NCBI RefSeq assembly: GCF_023073335.1
Contig: NZ_JADPJG010000032.1
Location: forward strand, 434,001 to 498,000
Reading direction: 5' to 3'
From: Bradyrhizobium sp. 21
GTDB lineage: Bacteria > Pseudomonadota > Alphaproteobacteria > Rhizobiales > Xanthobacteraceae
DNA: 64,000 nt
The translations under genes were made by a program, and so were the position numbers. Below, piece by piece: positions 51,900 through 61,274 of the stretch; the stretch's first letter is position 1, and each line of letters begins with the position of its first letter. Below the pieces are notes generated by a model. It did not search any database. It was not told the origin of the DNA and saw nothing but the letters and a program-made list of their open reading frames with translations.

Positions 51900-53843
51900 T
51901 CAACCGGCCTGCTTCACCCGCATGTACCACTCGACGAGCCGGCGAACCTGACGCTCGGTGTAGCCGCGCTCCACCATGCGTGAGACGAACTCGCCGTGTT
52001 TCTTCTCCGTCTCGCCGTCTTTTTTCGACCCAAACGAGATCACCGGAAGCAGGTCCTCAACCTGGGAGAATATCCGCTTTTCGATCACCTCGCGAATCTT
52101 CTCGTAGGAGATCCAGGTCGGATTCTTGCCGCCGTTCTGGGCCCGCGACCGTAACGAGAATTTGACCACCTCGTTGCGGAAGTCCTTGGGGTTGGCGATG
52201 CCGGCCGGCTTCTCGATTTTCGTCAGTTCCTGGTTCAAGAGTTCGCGATCAAGCAGTTGGCCGGTGTCGGCATCCTTGAAATCCTGGTCCTCGATCCAGG
52301 CGTCGGCGTAATCGACGTAACGGTCGAACAGGTTCTGGCCGTAATCCGAGTAGGATTCGAGATAGGCCTTCTGGATCTCGTTGCCGATGAACTCGGCATA
52401 ACGCGGTGCCAGATCCGCCTTGATGAATTCGAGGTAGCGCTTTTCGACTTCTTCGGGCAGCTGCTCGCGTTTGATCGACTGCTCCAGCGCGTACATCAGA
52501 TGCACGGCGTCGGCGGCGACTTCCTGCGGATCATGGTTGAAGGTGGCAGCCAGGATCTTGAAGGCGAAGCGCGTGGAGACACCGTCCATGCCCTCGTCGA
52601 CGCCGGCGGCGTCGCGATATTCCTGGACGCTGCGCGCCTTTGGATCGGATTCCTTCAGGCTTTCGCCGTCGTAAACCCGCATCTTGGCGAACACCGTGGA
52701 ATTCTCGTGCTTGCGCAGGCGGGACATCACCGAGAACCGCGCCAGCGTCTCCAGCGTCGAGGGCGCGCAAGGCGCCGCCGCCAGCTCGGAGCCCTGGATC
52801 AGCTTCTCGTAGATCTTCTGCTCCTCCGTGATCCGCAGGCAGTACGGCACCTTGATCACGCAGATGCGGTCGATGAAGGCCTCGTTGTTCTTGTTGGCCT
52901 TGAAGCTCGACCATTCGGCTTCGTTGGAGTGCGCGAGGATGACGCCGGTGAACGGGATCGCGCCGATGTTCTCGGTGCCGATGTAGTTGCCTTCCTGCGT
53001 CGCGGTGAGCAGCGGGTGCAGCATCTTGATCGGCGCCTTGAACATCTCGACGAACTCAAGCACGCCCTGGTTGGCGCGGTTGAGGCCGCCGGAATAGCTG
53101 TAGGCGTCGGGATCGTTCTGCGCGTAGGTCTCGAGCTTGCGGATGTCGACCTTGCCGACCAGCGAGGAGATGTCCTGGTTGTTCTCGTCACCAGGCTCGG
53201 TCTTGGCGATTCCGATCTGGCGCAGCCGCGACGGCTGGATTTTTGCGACACGAAACTGGGAAATATCGCCGCCGAAGGCCTCCAGTCGCTTGTAGCACCA
53301 CGGGCTCATCAGGCCGGTGAGACGGCGGCGCGGAATGCCGTATTTCTCTTCCAGCATCGGGCCGAGCTGATCCGGATCGAACAGGCTGAGCGGGCTCTCG
53401 AACACGGGCGAGAGTTCGTCGCCGGCCTTGAGCACGTAGATCGGATGCACTTCCATCAGCGACTTCAGCCGCTCGGCGAGCGAGGATTTGCCGCCGCCGA
53501 CCGGACCGAGCAAATAGAGGATCTGCTTGCGCTCCTCGAGGCCCTGCGCCGCATGCCGGAAGAAACCGACGATGCGCTCGATGGTTTCTTCCATGCCGTA
53601 GAAGCCGGCAAAGGCCGGATAGGTGCGGATCGTGCGGTTCAAAAAAATACGGCCAAGGCGTGGGTCCTTGGCCGTGTCAATCGTCTGGGGCTCACCGATC
53701 GCTGCTAGCAGTCGTTCGGCCGCGTTCGCATATTTCATGGGATCGCTTCGACACGATTCCAGATATTCCGCCATCGACATGTCGTGCTGGCTTCTTGCCT
53801 CGAACGACTTAGCGAAAGCGTTGAATAGAGAATCGTTGTACAT
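51900..53843 (-). CDS. prkA: PrkA serine protein kinase (YeaG-like)
   Basis: A 647-residue AAA-plus-type kinase. The AAA domain has Walker A GPVGGGKSS near residue 118, and a C-terminal PrkA kinase-like domain follows. It phosphorylates protein targets under starvation in relatives. A GGAGAGGG site precedes the ATG at 53843, and a good stress-type promoter match lies 35-60 bases upstream. It is the first gene of the operon. Confidence 0.95.
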   Translation of the reverse strand: MYNDSLFNAFAKSFEARSQHDMSMAEYLESCRSDPMKYANAAERLLAAIGEPQTIDTAKDPRLGRIFLNRTIRTYPAFAGFYGMEETIERIVGFFRHAAQGLEERKQILYLLGPVGGGKSSLAERLKSLMEVHPIYVLKAGDELSPVFESPLSLFDPDQLGPMLEEKYGIPRRRLTGLMSPWCYKRLEAFGGDISQFRVAKIQPSRLRQIGIAKTEPGDENNQDISSLVGKVDIRKLETYAQNDPDAYSYSGGLNRANQGVLEFVEMFKAPIKMLHPLLTATQEGNYIGTENIGAIPFTGVILAHSNEAEWSSFKANKNNEAFIDRICVIKVPYCLRITEEQKIYEKLIQGSELAAAPCAPSTLETLARFSVMSRLRKHENSTVFAKMRVYDGESLKESDPKARSVQEYRDAAGVDEGMDGVSTRFAFKILAATFNHDPQEVAADAVHLMYALEQSIKREQLPEEVEKRYLEFIKADLAPRYAEFIGNEIQKAYLESYSDYGQNLFDRYVDYADAWIEDQDFKDADTGQLLDRELLNQELTKIEKPAGIANPKDFRNEVVKFSLRSRAQNGGKNPTWISYEKIREVIEKRIFSQVEDLLPVISFGSKKDGETEKKHGEFVSRMVERGYTERQVRRLVEWYMRVKQAG

Positions 53844-54140
53844 GATCCCTCTCCGCGTGAGTTCCGCTACAAGCTGAAACGAAAGCAGTTACCGGACCGT
53901 TCCTCAGGCCATTTCGAATCAGCGTGAGCACATGACAATCATTGGACACCCGGGTGCCGAGTCGACGCAACGCACAACGTAGGCACTCGTTGAGTTACGA
54001 ACAGGCACCTGCCTGTAATTTGTGCGAATCTCTATCTATATTGGCTCATTTCCAGAAAATGTCACTTGGTCGCAACATCCGGGCAATACCGGGGATGAGC
54101 CAATCCGGCGGCGCACTATAGCGATCCGCGAGCGGCGATC
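53844..54140. other. prkA upstream region, no gene seen
   Basis: About 300 bases separate prkA from the STM3941-type gene. It holds the promoter at 53878-53903 and otherwise no gene, repeat or RNA that I can see. Confidence 0.5.
53878..53903 (-). promoter_or_regulatory. EcfG-type general stress promoter of the prkA operon
   Basis: On the minus strand GGAAC (53903-53899) is followed after 17 bases by CGTT (53881-53878), an exact match to the pattern GGAAC-N16/17-cGTT recognised by EcfG/RpoE2 sigma factors in alphaproteobacteria. Transcription would start near 53871, leaving about 28 bases before the ATG. Confidence 0.65.
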
Positions 54141-54782
54141 TTATGACGCTTGTACGGCGAGGCCTTGCATCCGCCGTTCATCTTTCTGCTGCAATGCAGT
54201 GTGCGGACTGCGGGCGGCGTGACAGTCGCGGCAAGCGCGCAGCAATGTCTCAAAATCGGTCGCCAGACCCTCCGCCCGGATGACGATCCGACCGTTCTGC
54301 CGATCGTCCTGCGTACAACGGGCCAAGGCGCGGATGGTGCAAAGCTGCCGCTGCAAGGCCGGCGTCGGCGTCAGCACGATCATCTTGTGCCCGCGGCGTT
54401 CTTCGGCCGAAATCTCCACGATCGAGTCCCACAACAGAAATTCATTGCCGATGCGGAGATCGCGGATGCCATAGGGGGTGACGATCACCACCGGCCCCCG
54501 TTCGGCGGGGAGCATCCAGACCAGCCAGCAGGTGATCGGACCGAACACTGCGACGCCCGCATAGCCCATCGCGGTATCGTAGTCGCTCATGCCGCCCCAC
54601 CAAGCGAAGGCCAGACTCGCGCTGAGCAATGTCATGGCGAAACCCGCCGCGACGAGCAGCCGCAGCTGGGTCTTGCATGGATCGATTTCGAGATCGTGGG
54701 TCGCATCGACGCATCCGGCGGGCGTAAGCAATTGCGGGCTGTCGGCGACGGTGGGCACCAGGCGGTCATGATGTGCGAGCAT
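54141..54782 (-). CDS. Membrane protein of the STM3941 type, paralogue 2
   Basis: About 213 residues, with two membrane helices (LLVAAGFAMTLLSASLAF and AGVAVFGPITCWLVWML). The soluble domain that follows shares its pattern with the gene at 45452: GIRDLRI, LLWDSIVEI and RGHKMIVL. The C-terminus is longer and ends with two Cys (LRACRDCHAA). The ATG at 54782 has a GGGGGA site; ATGs at 54797, 54803 and 54818 are alternatives. Function unknown. Confidence 0.7.
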   Translation of the reverse strand: MLAHHDRLVPTVADSPQLLTPAGCVDATHDLEIDPCKTQLRLLVAAGFAMTLLSASLAFAWWGGMSDYDTAMGYAGVAVFGPITCWLVWMLPAERGPVVIVTPYGIRDLRIGNEFLLWDSIVEISAEERRGHKMIVLTPTPALQRQLCTIRALARCTQDDRQNGRIVIRAEGLATDFETLLRACRDCHAARSPHTALQQKDERRMQGLAVQAS

Positions 54783-55125
54783 GCTTTCCCCCAGCATGGC
54801 CATTTGCGACCGAGCCACTAAGTATCGGGCAATGCATCAGGCGGAGCGGAATCCGCTGATGGTACTCCGCGCAGCCACTAGCGACGAGGCGAGGTAGCTG
54901 ACGTTACGCAACGAAGTCCCGGCCGATTCCTCACGGCCAACAACGACTTTTTACGCAACTCGGCTTCCTCTGCCGGGATCGCCATGATCGCGACGGAGTT
55001 ACACTGGAGGGTATGACGCACATACCCTTGATTGGTTCCCTCAAGGAAGCATGTAAGCTAGAGGATAGCGCGTCAGGACCGGCGCGGAAACCCCTCGCCC
55101 GCAGGCTTGGAGATAAATAAGCATC
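54783..55125. other. Intergenic region upstream of tal-pgi
   Basis: About 340 bases. It contains the shared 13-mer GTCGCAAATGGCC (minus strand, 54810-54798) and a short open frame just before tal-pgi. I see no RNA gene or clear promoter. Confidence 0.5.
55013..55120 (+). CDS. Possible 35-codon leader ORF before tal-pgi
   Basis: From the ATG at 55013 the frame reads MTHIPLIGSLKEACKLEDSA and ends 5 bases before the tal-pgi start. A GGAGGG lies only 2 bases upstream, too close for good initiation. The tal-pgi gene's own GGAG is far from its ATG, so coupled translation is possible. It may also be chance. Confidence 0.25.
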   Translation: MTHIPLIGSLKEACKLEDSASGPARKPLARRLGDK

Positions 55126-57975
55126 ATGAATCCCGTCAAAGAACTGGAAAAGCACGGACAAGCCGTCTGGCTGGACTTCCTGGCCCGTGGCTTCATCGCC
55201 AAGGGCGACTTGAAGCGGCTGATCGACACCGACGGCGTCAAGGGCGTCACCTCCAATCCATCGATCTTCGAGAAGGCGATCGGCAGTTCGGACGAGTACG
55301 ATGCGCCGATCGGCAAAGCGTTGAAGCGCGGCGATCGGTCGGTCGCCGACCTGTTCGAGGCTGTCGCGGTCGAGGACATCCAGAACGCCGCCGACGTGCT
55401 GCGCCCGGTCTATGACCGCCTCAAGGGCGGCGACGGCTATGTCAGCCTGGAGGTCTCGCCCTATCTGGCACTGGACACTGAAGGCACGCTCGTCGAGGCG
55501 CGCCGGCTCTGGAAGGACGTCAACCGCAAGAACCTGATGGTGAAGGTGCCGGCGACCCCAGAATGCCTGCCGGCGATCGAAACGCTCATCGGCGACGGCA
55601 TCAGCATCAACATCACGCTGCTGTTCTCCAGGGACGTCTATCTGCAAGTCGCCGAGGCCTATCTCGCCGGTCTGGAGACATACGTCGCAGGTGGCGGCGA
55701 CCCCTCGCACGTCGCGAGCGTGGCGAGCTTCTTCGTCAGCCGCATTGATTCGGTGGTCGACAAGCAGCTCGACGAAAAGATCGCCCGCGCCAACGATCCC
55801 AGCGAGAAGGAACGGCTCGCCGCGCTCAAGGGCAAGGTCGCGATCGCCAACGCCAAGGTCGCCTACCAGGACTACAAGCGCCTGTTCTCCGGTCCCCGCT
55901 GGGAGAAGCTCGCGGCCAAGGGCGCCAAGCCGCAGCGCATGCTGTGGGCCTCGACCGGCACCAAGAACAAGGACTACAGCGACGTCCTCTATGTCGAGGA
56001 ATTGATCGGCCCCGACACCGTCAACACCGTGCCGCCGGCGACGCTCGATGCGTTCCGCGACCACGGCAAGGCGCGCGACAGCCTGGAAGAAAATGTCGAC
56101 GATGCCCGCCGCGTGCTGGAAGAGCTGGAGCGTTCCGGCGTCTCGCTCGATGCCATCACCGAGGAGCTCGTCAAGGACGGCGTCAAGCAGTTCGCCGACG
56201 CCGCCGACAAGCTCTATGGCGCGGTCGCCCACAAGCGCGCCACCGTGCTCGGCCCCGCGATCGACCGCCAGCTTCTCTCGCTCGGCGACGGGCTCGGCAA
56301 GGCCGTGGCCAAGAGCACCGAGGAATGGCGCGCATCGGCAAAGATCCGCAGGCTGTGGCAGCGCGACAAATCGGTCTGGACCGGCAGCGATGAGGACAAA
56401 TGGCTCGGCTGGCTCGACAGCGCCGCCAAGGCCGACGTCGCCGACTACGAGGACTATGCCAGCCGTGTGAAGGGCCAGAAATTCTCCGACGCGGTCGTGC
56501 TCGGCATGGGCGGATCGAGCCTTGGCCCCGAGGTGCTGGCCGAGACGTTCGCACGCAAGGCCGGCTTCCCGAAGCTCCATGTGCTGGATTCCACCGACCC
56601 CGCGCAGGTGCGGGCGATGGAAGCGAAGATCGACATCGCCAACACCGTGTTCATCGTGTCGAGCAAATCAGGCGGCACCACCGAGCCGAACGCGATGAAG
56701 GATTATTTCCATGAGCGCGTCGCGCAGGCGGTCGGGCCGACGGTGAAGACGGGCCATCGCTTCATCGCGGTCACCGATCCCGGCTCGTCGCTGGAGAAGG
56801 CGGCGAAGACGCTGAACTATGCGCGCATCTTCCACGGCGAGCCCTCGATCGGCGGACGTTATTCGGTGCTCTCGCCGTTCGGCCTGGTGCCGGCGGCAAC
56901 CGCGGGCATCGATATCAAGACCTTCGTCAAGCACGCGCTCGCGATGGCCCGCTCCTGCGGACCGGACGTGCCGCCAAGCGAGAACCCGGGCGTGCAGCTC
57001 GGCCTTGCCATGGGCCTCGCGGCGCTCGAAGGCCGCGACAAGGTGACGATCCTGTCGTCGAAGAAGATCGCCGATTTCGGCGCCTGGGCGGAACAGCTGA
57101 TCGCGGAATCGACCGGCAAGGACGGCAAGGGCCTGATCCCGATCGACGGCGAGCCGCTGGGCGAACCCGCGGTCTACGGCAACGACCGGCTCTTCATCGA
57201 CATCCGAATCGAGGGCGAGGCGGACGCCGCCCATGACTCCAAGCTTGCCGCAGTCGAAGCGGCCGGCCATCCCGTGGTGCGCATCGTGATGAAGTCGATC
57301 GACCATCTCGGCCAGGAGTTCTTCCGCTTCGAGATGGCAACGGCCGTGGCAGGCAGCATCCTCGGCATCAATCCGTTCGACCAGCCGGACGTGGAAGCGG
57401 CCAAGATCAAGACCCGCGAGCTCACCGCGTCGTTCGAAAAGACCGGCGCACTGCCGGCCGAACAGCCCGTGGTCAGTACCGCAGACGCCGATCTCTACAC
57501 CGACGAGACCAATGCCGCGGCACTGCGCGCCGCGGGTGCCAACGGCGACCTCACCTCGTGGCTGAAGGCGCATCTGTCCCGCTCCGACCATGGCGATTAT
57601 GTCGCCCTGCTCGGCTACATCACGCGCGACAAGGCGACGATCGACGCACTCCAGACCATGCGGCTCGAAGTGCGCGAGAAGCGGCACGTCGCGACCTGCG
57701 CCGAGTTCGGGCCGCGCTTCCTGCACTCGACCGGGCAGGCCTACAAGGGCGGGCCCGACAGCGGCGTGTTCCTCCAGATCACCGCCGACGATGCCAAGGA
57801 TCTTCCGGTGCCGGGCCAGAAGGCCAGCTTCGGAATCATCAAGGCGGCGCAGGCGCGCGGCGATTTCGACGTGCTCACCGAGCGCGGCCGACGCGCGCTG
57901 CGGGTCCACCTGAAAGGCGGGCTCAAGAAAGGTCTCGCGGCGCTCAATGCGGCGCTCAACGACGCGCTGAATTAA
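55126..57975 (+). CDS. tal-pgi: Bifunctional transaldolase/glucose-6-phosphate isomerase
   Basis: A 949-residue fusion. Transaldolase (about 1-370) shows GVTSNPSIFEKAI and the Schiff-base Lys in NLMVKVPATPE. Glucose-6-phosphate isomerase (about 400-940) shows GMGGSSLGPEVLAETF, SSKSGGTTEPNAM, and a C-terminal ELTASFE region. It links the non-oxidative pentose-phosphate branch to hexose phosphates in one protein. It is the first gene of a tight operon; gnd starts 13 bases later. Confidence 0.94.
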   Translation: MNPVKELEKHGQAVWLDFLARGFIAKGDLKRLIDTDGVKGVTSNPSIFEKAIGSSDEYDAPIGKALKRGDRSVADLFEAVAVEDIQNAADVLRPVYDRLKGGDGYVSLEVSPYLALDTEGTLVEARRLWKDVNRKNLMVKVPATPECLPAIETLIGDGISINITLLFSRDVYLQVAEAYLAGLETYVAGGGDPSHVASVASFFVSRIDSVVDKQLDEKIARANDPSEKERLAALKGKVAIANAKVAYQDYKRLFSGPRWEKLAAKGAKPQRMLWASTGTKNKDYSDVLYVEELIGPDTVNTVPPATLDAFRDHGKARDSLEENVDDARRVLEELERSGVSLDAITEELVKDGVKQFADAADKLYGAVAHKRATVLGPAIDRQLLSLGDGLGKAVAKSTEEWRASAKIRRLWQRDKSVWTGSDEDKWLGWLDSAAKADVADYEDYASRVKGQKFSDAVVLGMGGSSLGPEVLAETFARKAGFPKLHVLDSTDPAQVRAMEAKIDIANTVFIVSSKSGGTTEPNAMKDYFHERVAQAVGPTVKTGHRFIAVTDPGSSLEKAAKTLNYARIFHGEPSIGGRYSVLSPFGLVPAATAGIDIKTFVKHALAMARSCGPDVPPSENPGVQLGLAMGLAALEGRDKVTILSSKKIADFGAWAEQLIAESTGKDGKGLIPIDGEPLGEPAVYGNDRLFIDIRIEGEADAAHDSKLAAVEAAGHPVVRIVMKSIDHLGQEFFRFEMATAVAGSILGINPFDQPDVEAAKIKTRELTASFEKTGALPAEQPVVSTADADLYTDETNAAALRAAGANGDLTSWLKAHLSRSDHGDYVALLGYITRDKATIDALQTMRLEVREKRHVATCAEFGPRFLHSTGQAYKGGPDSGVFLQITADDAKDLPVPGQKASFGIIKAAQARGDFDVLTERGRRALRVHLKGGLKKGLAALNAALNDALN

Positions 57976-57988
57976 GGGAATCTCTCAG

Positions 57989-58969
57989 ATGCAACTCGGC
58001 ATGATCGGCCTCGGCCGGATGGGCGGCAACATCGTTCGCCGCGTGATGCGCCACGGCCATACGACCGTGGTCTATGACAAGGACGCCAAGGCCGTCACGG
58101 GCCTTGCCGCAGATGGCGCGGTAGGCTCCGCGACGCTCGAAGAGTTCATCTCGAAGCTCGAGCGGCCGCGCACCGCCTGGGTGATGCTGCCGGCGGGCCG
58201 CATCACCGAGACGACGATCGACACGATCGCGGGCGTGATGCAGGAAGGCGACGTCATCATCGACGGCGGCAACACCTTCTGGCAGGACGACGTCCGTCGC
58301 GGCAAGGCGCTGAAGGCGCGCGGCATCCACTATGTCGACGTGGGCACCTCCGGCGGCGTCTGGGGCCTCGACCGCGGCTATTGCATGATGATCGGCGGCG
58401 AGAAGCAGGTGGTCGACCGGCTCGATCCAATCTTCGCCGCGCTCGCACCCGGGGCAGGTGACATTCCGCGCACCGAGGGACGTGAAGGGCGCGATCCCCG
58501 CATCGAGCAGGGCTACATTCATGCCGGCCCGGTCGGCGCCGGGCATTTCGTCAAGATGATCCACAACGGCATCGAATACGGCCTGATGCAGGCCTATGCC
58601 GAAGGTTTCGACATCCTCAAGAACGCCAATATCGAGGCCTTGCCTTCCGATCACCGCTACGATTTCGACCTCGCCGACATCGCCGAGGTGTGGCGGCGGG
58701 GCAGCGTGATCCCGTCCTGGCTGCTCGACCTCACCTCGACTGCACTCGCCGACAGCCCCGCATTGGCGGAATATTCCGGCTTCGTCGAGGATTCCGGCGA
58801 AGGACGCTGGACGGTGAACGCTGCGATCGACGAGGCCGTGCCGGCCGAAGTCCTGACCGCGGCCCTCTACGCACGCTTCCGTTCCCGCCAGGAACACACC
58901 TTCGCGGAGAAAATTCTCTCCGCGATGCGCGCGGGTTTTGGCGGCCACAAGGAGCCGAAGCCGAAATAA
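57989..58969 (+). CDS. gnd: 6-phosphogluconate dehydrogenase, decarboxylating, short NAD-type
   Basis: Oxidises 6-phosphogluconate to ribulose 5-phosphate and CO2. It is 326 residues, the short form lacking the long C-terminal extension. The dinucleotide motif GLGRMGGNI is followed by VVYDKD, where the Asp at the end of strand 2 favours NAD over NADP. Catalytic regions GTSGGVWGL and HFVKMIHNGIEYG are present. Confidence 0.93.
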   Translation: MQLGMIGLGRMGGNIVRRVMRHGHTTVVYDKDAKAVTGLAADGAVGSATLEEFISKLERPRTAWVMLPAGRITETTIDTIAGVMQEGDVIIDGGNTFWQDDVRRGKALKARGIHYVDVGTSGGVWGLDRGYCMMIGGEKQVVDRLDPIFAALAPGAGDIPRTEGREGRDPRIEQGYIHAGPVGAGHFVKMIHNGIEYGLMQAYAEGFDILKNANIEALPSDHRYDFDLADIAEVWRRGSVIPSWLLDLTSTALADSPALAEYSGFVEDSGEGRWTVNAAIDEAVPAEVLTAALYARFRSRQEHTFAEKILSAMRAGFGGHKEPKPK

Positions 58970-59013
58970 GAAGCCCGGGTAAGAAGAAGTCCACAAGCGA
59001 AGGCCAATCATTC

Positions 59014-60525
59014 GTGACCAAAGACCAGCAGTCAAAGCGCAAGCCGGAAAATTGCGCCTTCGTCATTTTTGGTGTCACCGGCGATCTCACGCACCGCCTC
59101 GTGATGCCGTCACTTTACAATCTTGCTGCCGAACACATGTTGCCGGAGAAATTCTGCGTCGTCGGCGTGGGTCGCAAGGCCATGTCGGACGACGAGCTGC
59201 GCAACAGCCTGATGAAAGGCCTGCGTGAGTTTGCGACCCGCTCCGTGGACGACGTCGTCGCCAAGAAACTCCTGGAGCGCGTCAGCTTCGTCGAAGCGGA
59301 TCCCAAAGACCCGCCATCCTTCGATCGCTTGCGCGAACATCTCGATGCGCTCGAATGCGCGCAAGACACCGGCGGCAACCGCCTGTTCTATCTCGCGACG
59401 CCGCCGGCGGCGTTCGCGCCGACCGCGCGCGAGCTCGGCCGCACCGGCATGATGAAGGAGAACGGCACCTGGCGGCGACTGGTGATCGAAAAGCCGTTCG
59501 GCACCGACCTCGCCTCGGCGCGCGCGCTGAACGCCGAGTTGCTGAAGATCATGGAGGAGCACCAGATCTACCGGATCGATCACTATCTCGGCAAGGAGAC
59601 GGTGCAGAACATCCTGGTGCTGCGCTTCGCCAACGGCATGTTCGAGCCGATCTGGAACCGCAACCACATCGACCACATCCAGATCACCGTCGAGGAGAAG
59701 CTCGGCGTTGGCCATCGCGGCGGCTTCTACGACGCCACCGGCGCGCTGCGCGACATGGTGCCCAACCATCTGTTCCAGCTGATGTCGCTGGTCGCAATGG
59801 AGCCGCCGGCGCGTTTCGACGCCCACTCCGTCCGCTCCGAAAAGGCCGAGGTTCTGACCTCGATCCAGCAGCCGAGCCAGGAGGACGCGCTGAAGAGTTC
59901 GGTTCGCGCGCAATATCTCTCGGGGCGCATCGGCGACGACGAGATTCCGGACTATCGCAAGACCGAGGACGTCAGGCCCGGCAGCACCACCGAGACCTAT
60001 GTCGCGCTGAAGCTGATGATCGACAATTGGCGCTGGGCCGGGGTGCCGTTCTATTTGCGCACCGGCAAGGCCCTGGGCCACAAGCGCACGGAGGTCGCCA
60101 TCAAGTTCAAGCAGGCGCCGTTGTCGATGTTCTCGGGCACGGCGGTCGACCGGCTCTCGCAGAACTTCCTCACCATCGGCATCGCGCCGACCGAGACCAT
60201 CGAGCTCCAGTTCAACGCTAAAATTCCGGGACCGAGCATCACCATCGACGGCGTCGAGATGAAATTCCGCTATGGCGACTATTTTCAGGCCGACCCCTCG
60301 ACCGGCTACGAGACTCTTATCTACGACTGCATGATCGGCGACAACATCCTGTTCCAGCGCGCCGACGGCGTCGAAGCCGGGTGGCAGGCGGTGCAGCCGT
60401 TCCTGGACGCCTGGAAGAACGCAGGCACCAACGGCATCGAGACCTATCAAGCCGGCAGCGACGGCCCCGCCTGTGCCGACGAGTTGCTTCGGCGCGACGG
60501 GCGAAGCTGGCGGAAGTTTACGTGA
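59014..60525 (+). CDS. zwf: Glucose-6-phosphate 1-dehydrogenase
   Basis: A 503-residue entry enzyme of the oxidative pentose-phosphate and Entner-Doudoroff routes. The cofactor motif reads GVTGDLTHR, a variant of the usual GASGDL. The active-site segment RIDHYLGKE is intact, as is EKPFGTD. I take the GTG at 59014 as start (VTKDQQSKRKPENCAFVIFG), since the earlier frame lies inside gnd. Its stop shares one base with the pgl start. Confidence 0.94.
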   Translation: MTKDQQSKRKPENCAFVIFGVTGDLTHRLVMPSLYNLAAEHMLPEKFCVVGVGRKAMSDDELRNSLMKGLREFATRSVDDVVAKKLLERVSFVEADPKDPPSFDRLREHLDALECAQDTGGNRLFYLATPPAAFAPTARELGRTGMMKENGTWRRLVIEKPFGTDLASARALNAELLKIMEEHQIYRIDHYLGKETVQNILVLRFANGMFEPIWNRNHIDHIQITVEEKLGVGHRGGFYDATGALRDMVPNHLFQLMSLVAMEPPARFDAHSVRSEKAEVLTSIQQPSQEDALKSSVRAQYLSGRIGDDEIPDYRKTEDVRPGSTTETYVALKLMIDNWRWAGVPFYLRTGKALGHKRTEVAIKFKQAPLSMFSGTAVDRLSQNFLTIGIAPTETIELQFNAKIPGPSITIDGVEMKFRYGDYFQADPSTGYETLIYDCMIGDNILFQRADGVEAGWQAVQPFLDAWKNAGTNGIETYQAGSDGPACADELLRRDGRSWRKFT

Positions 60526-61274
60526 TGGCCGCAGCCGGACAGCCGAAGCTGATCGTCGAGGCGGACGCCGAGTCCCTCGCGCGGGCCGCAGCCGAACGGG
60601 TGATGGCGCGGATCGCCGCCAATTCCGGTCGGATCGCGATCTGCCTCACCGGCGGCTCCAGCCCGAAGAAGCTCTATCAGTTGCTTGGCAGCGGCGCCTG
60701 GTGCGAGAAAATCCCGTGGGAGCGCGTGCACTGGTTCATCGGCGACGAGCGCTTCGTGCCCGAAAACGATCCTCTCAACAACATGACGGTCGCGCGCAAG
60801 ACCTTTCTCGATCGCAACGCGCCCTCCGGCCACATCCATGCGATCCCGACCACGACTGAAAACCCGGATCGGAGCGCCGAGGCCTATGCGCGCGAGTTGC
60901 ACGCGTTCTACGGCGCCGAAAGCCTTGATCCGGCACGGCCGCTGTTCGATCTCGTCCTGATGGGCGCGGGCCCGGACGGCCACACCGCTTCGCTCTTCCC
61001 GGGCTATCCCGAAATCGAGGAGACCGGACGCTGGGTCGTCGGGGTCCCCAAGGCCAATGTTGCCCCCTTCGTGCCGCGGGTCTCGCTCACCCTGCCCGCT
61101 TTGGCGTCCTGCCGCGAAATGCTGTTCGAGATTGCCGGGCACGACAAGCAGCCGATCTTGACGCGCCTGCTCAATGGCGAGACTCTGCCGGCCGTGCGCG
61201 CGCGATCGAATGGCGAGACCGTCTGGCTGGTCGACCAGGCCGCGCTTCCGGAGGGAATTCGTGGCGGGCGCTGA
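60525..61274 (+). CDS. pgl: 6-phosphogluconolactonase
   Basis: Hydrolyses 6-phosphogluconolactone; 249 residues. Family motifs are LTGGSSPKKLYQLL, FIGDERFVPENDPLNN and GAGPDGHTASLFPG. The ATG at 60525 overlaps the zwf TGA by one base. Its end overlaps the gntK start by 14 bases. Confidence 0.94.
   Translation: MAAAGQPKLIVEADAESLARAAAERVMARIAANSGRIAICLTGGSSPKKLYQLLGSGAWCEKIPWERVHWFIGDERFVPENDPLNNMTVARKTFLDRNAPSGHIHAIPTTTENPDRSAEAYARELHAFYGAESLDPARPLFDLVLMGAGPDGHTASLFPGYPEIEETGRWVVGVPKANVAPFVPRVSLTLPALASCREMLFEIAGHDKQPILTRLLNGETLPAVRARSNGETVWLVDQAALPEGIRGGR

Noticed and set aside
50651..52165. Plus-strand open frame of 504 codons opposite yeaH
   Set aside because: Same effect; the minus-strand VWA-like gene and its couplings are clear.
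54931..56580. Antisense open frame of 549 codons opposite tal-pgi
   Set aside because: Shadow of an unmistakable transaldolase-isomerase gene.
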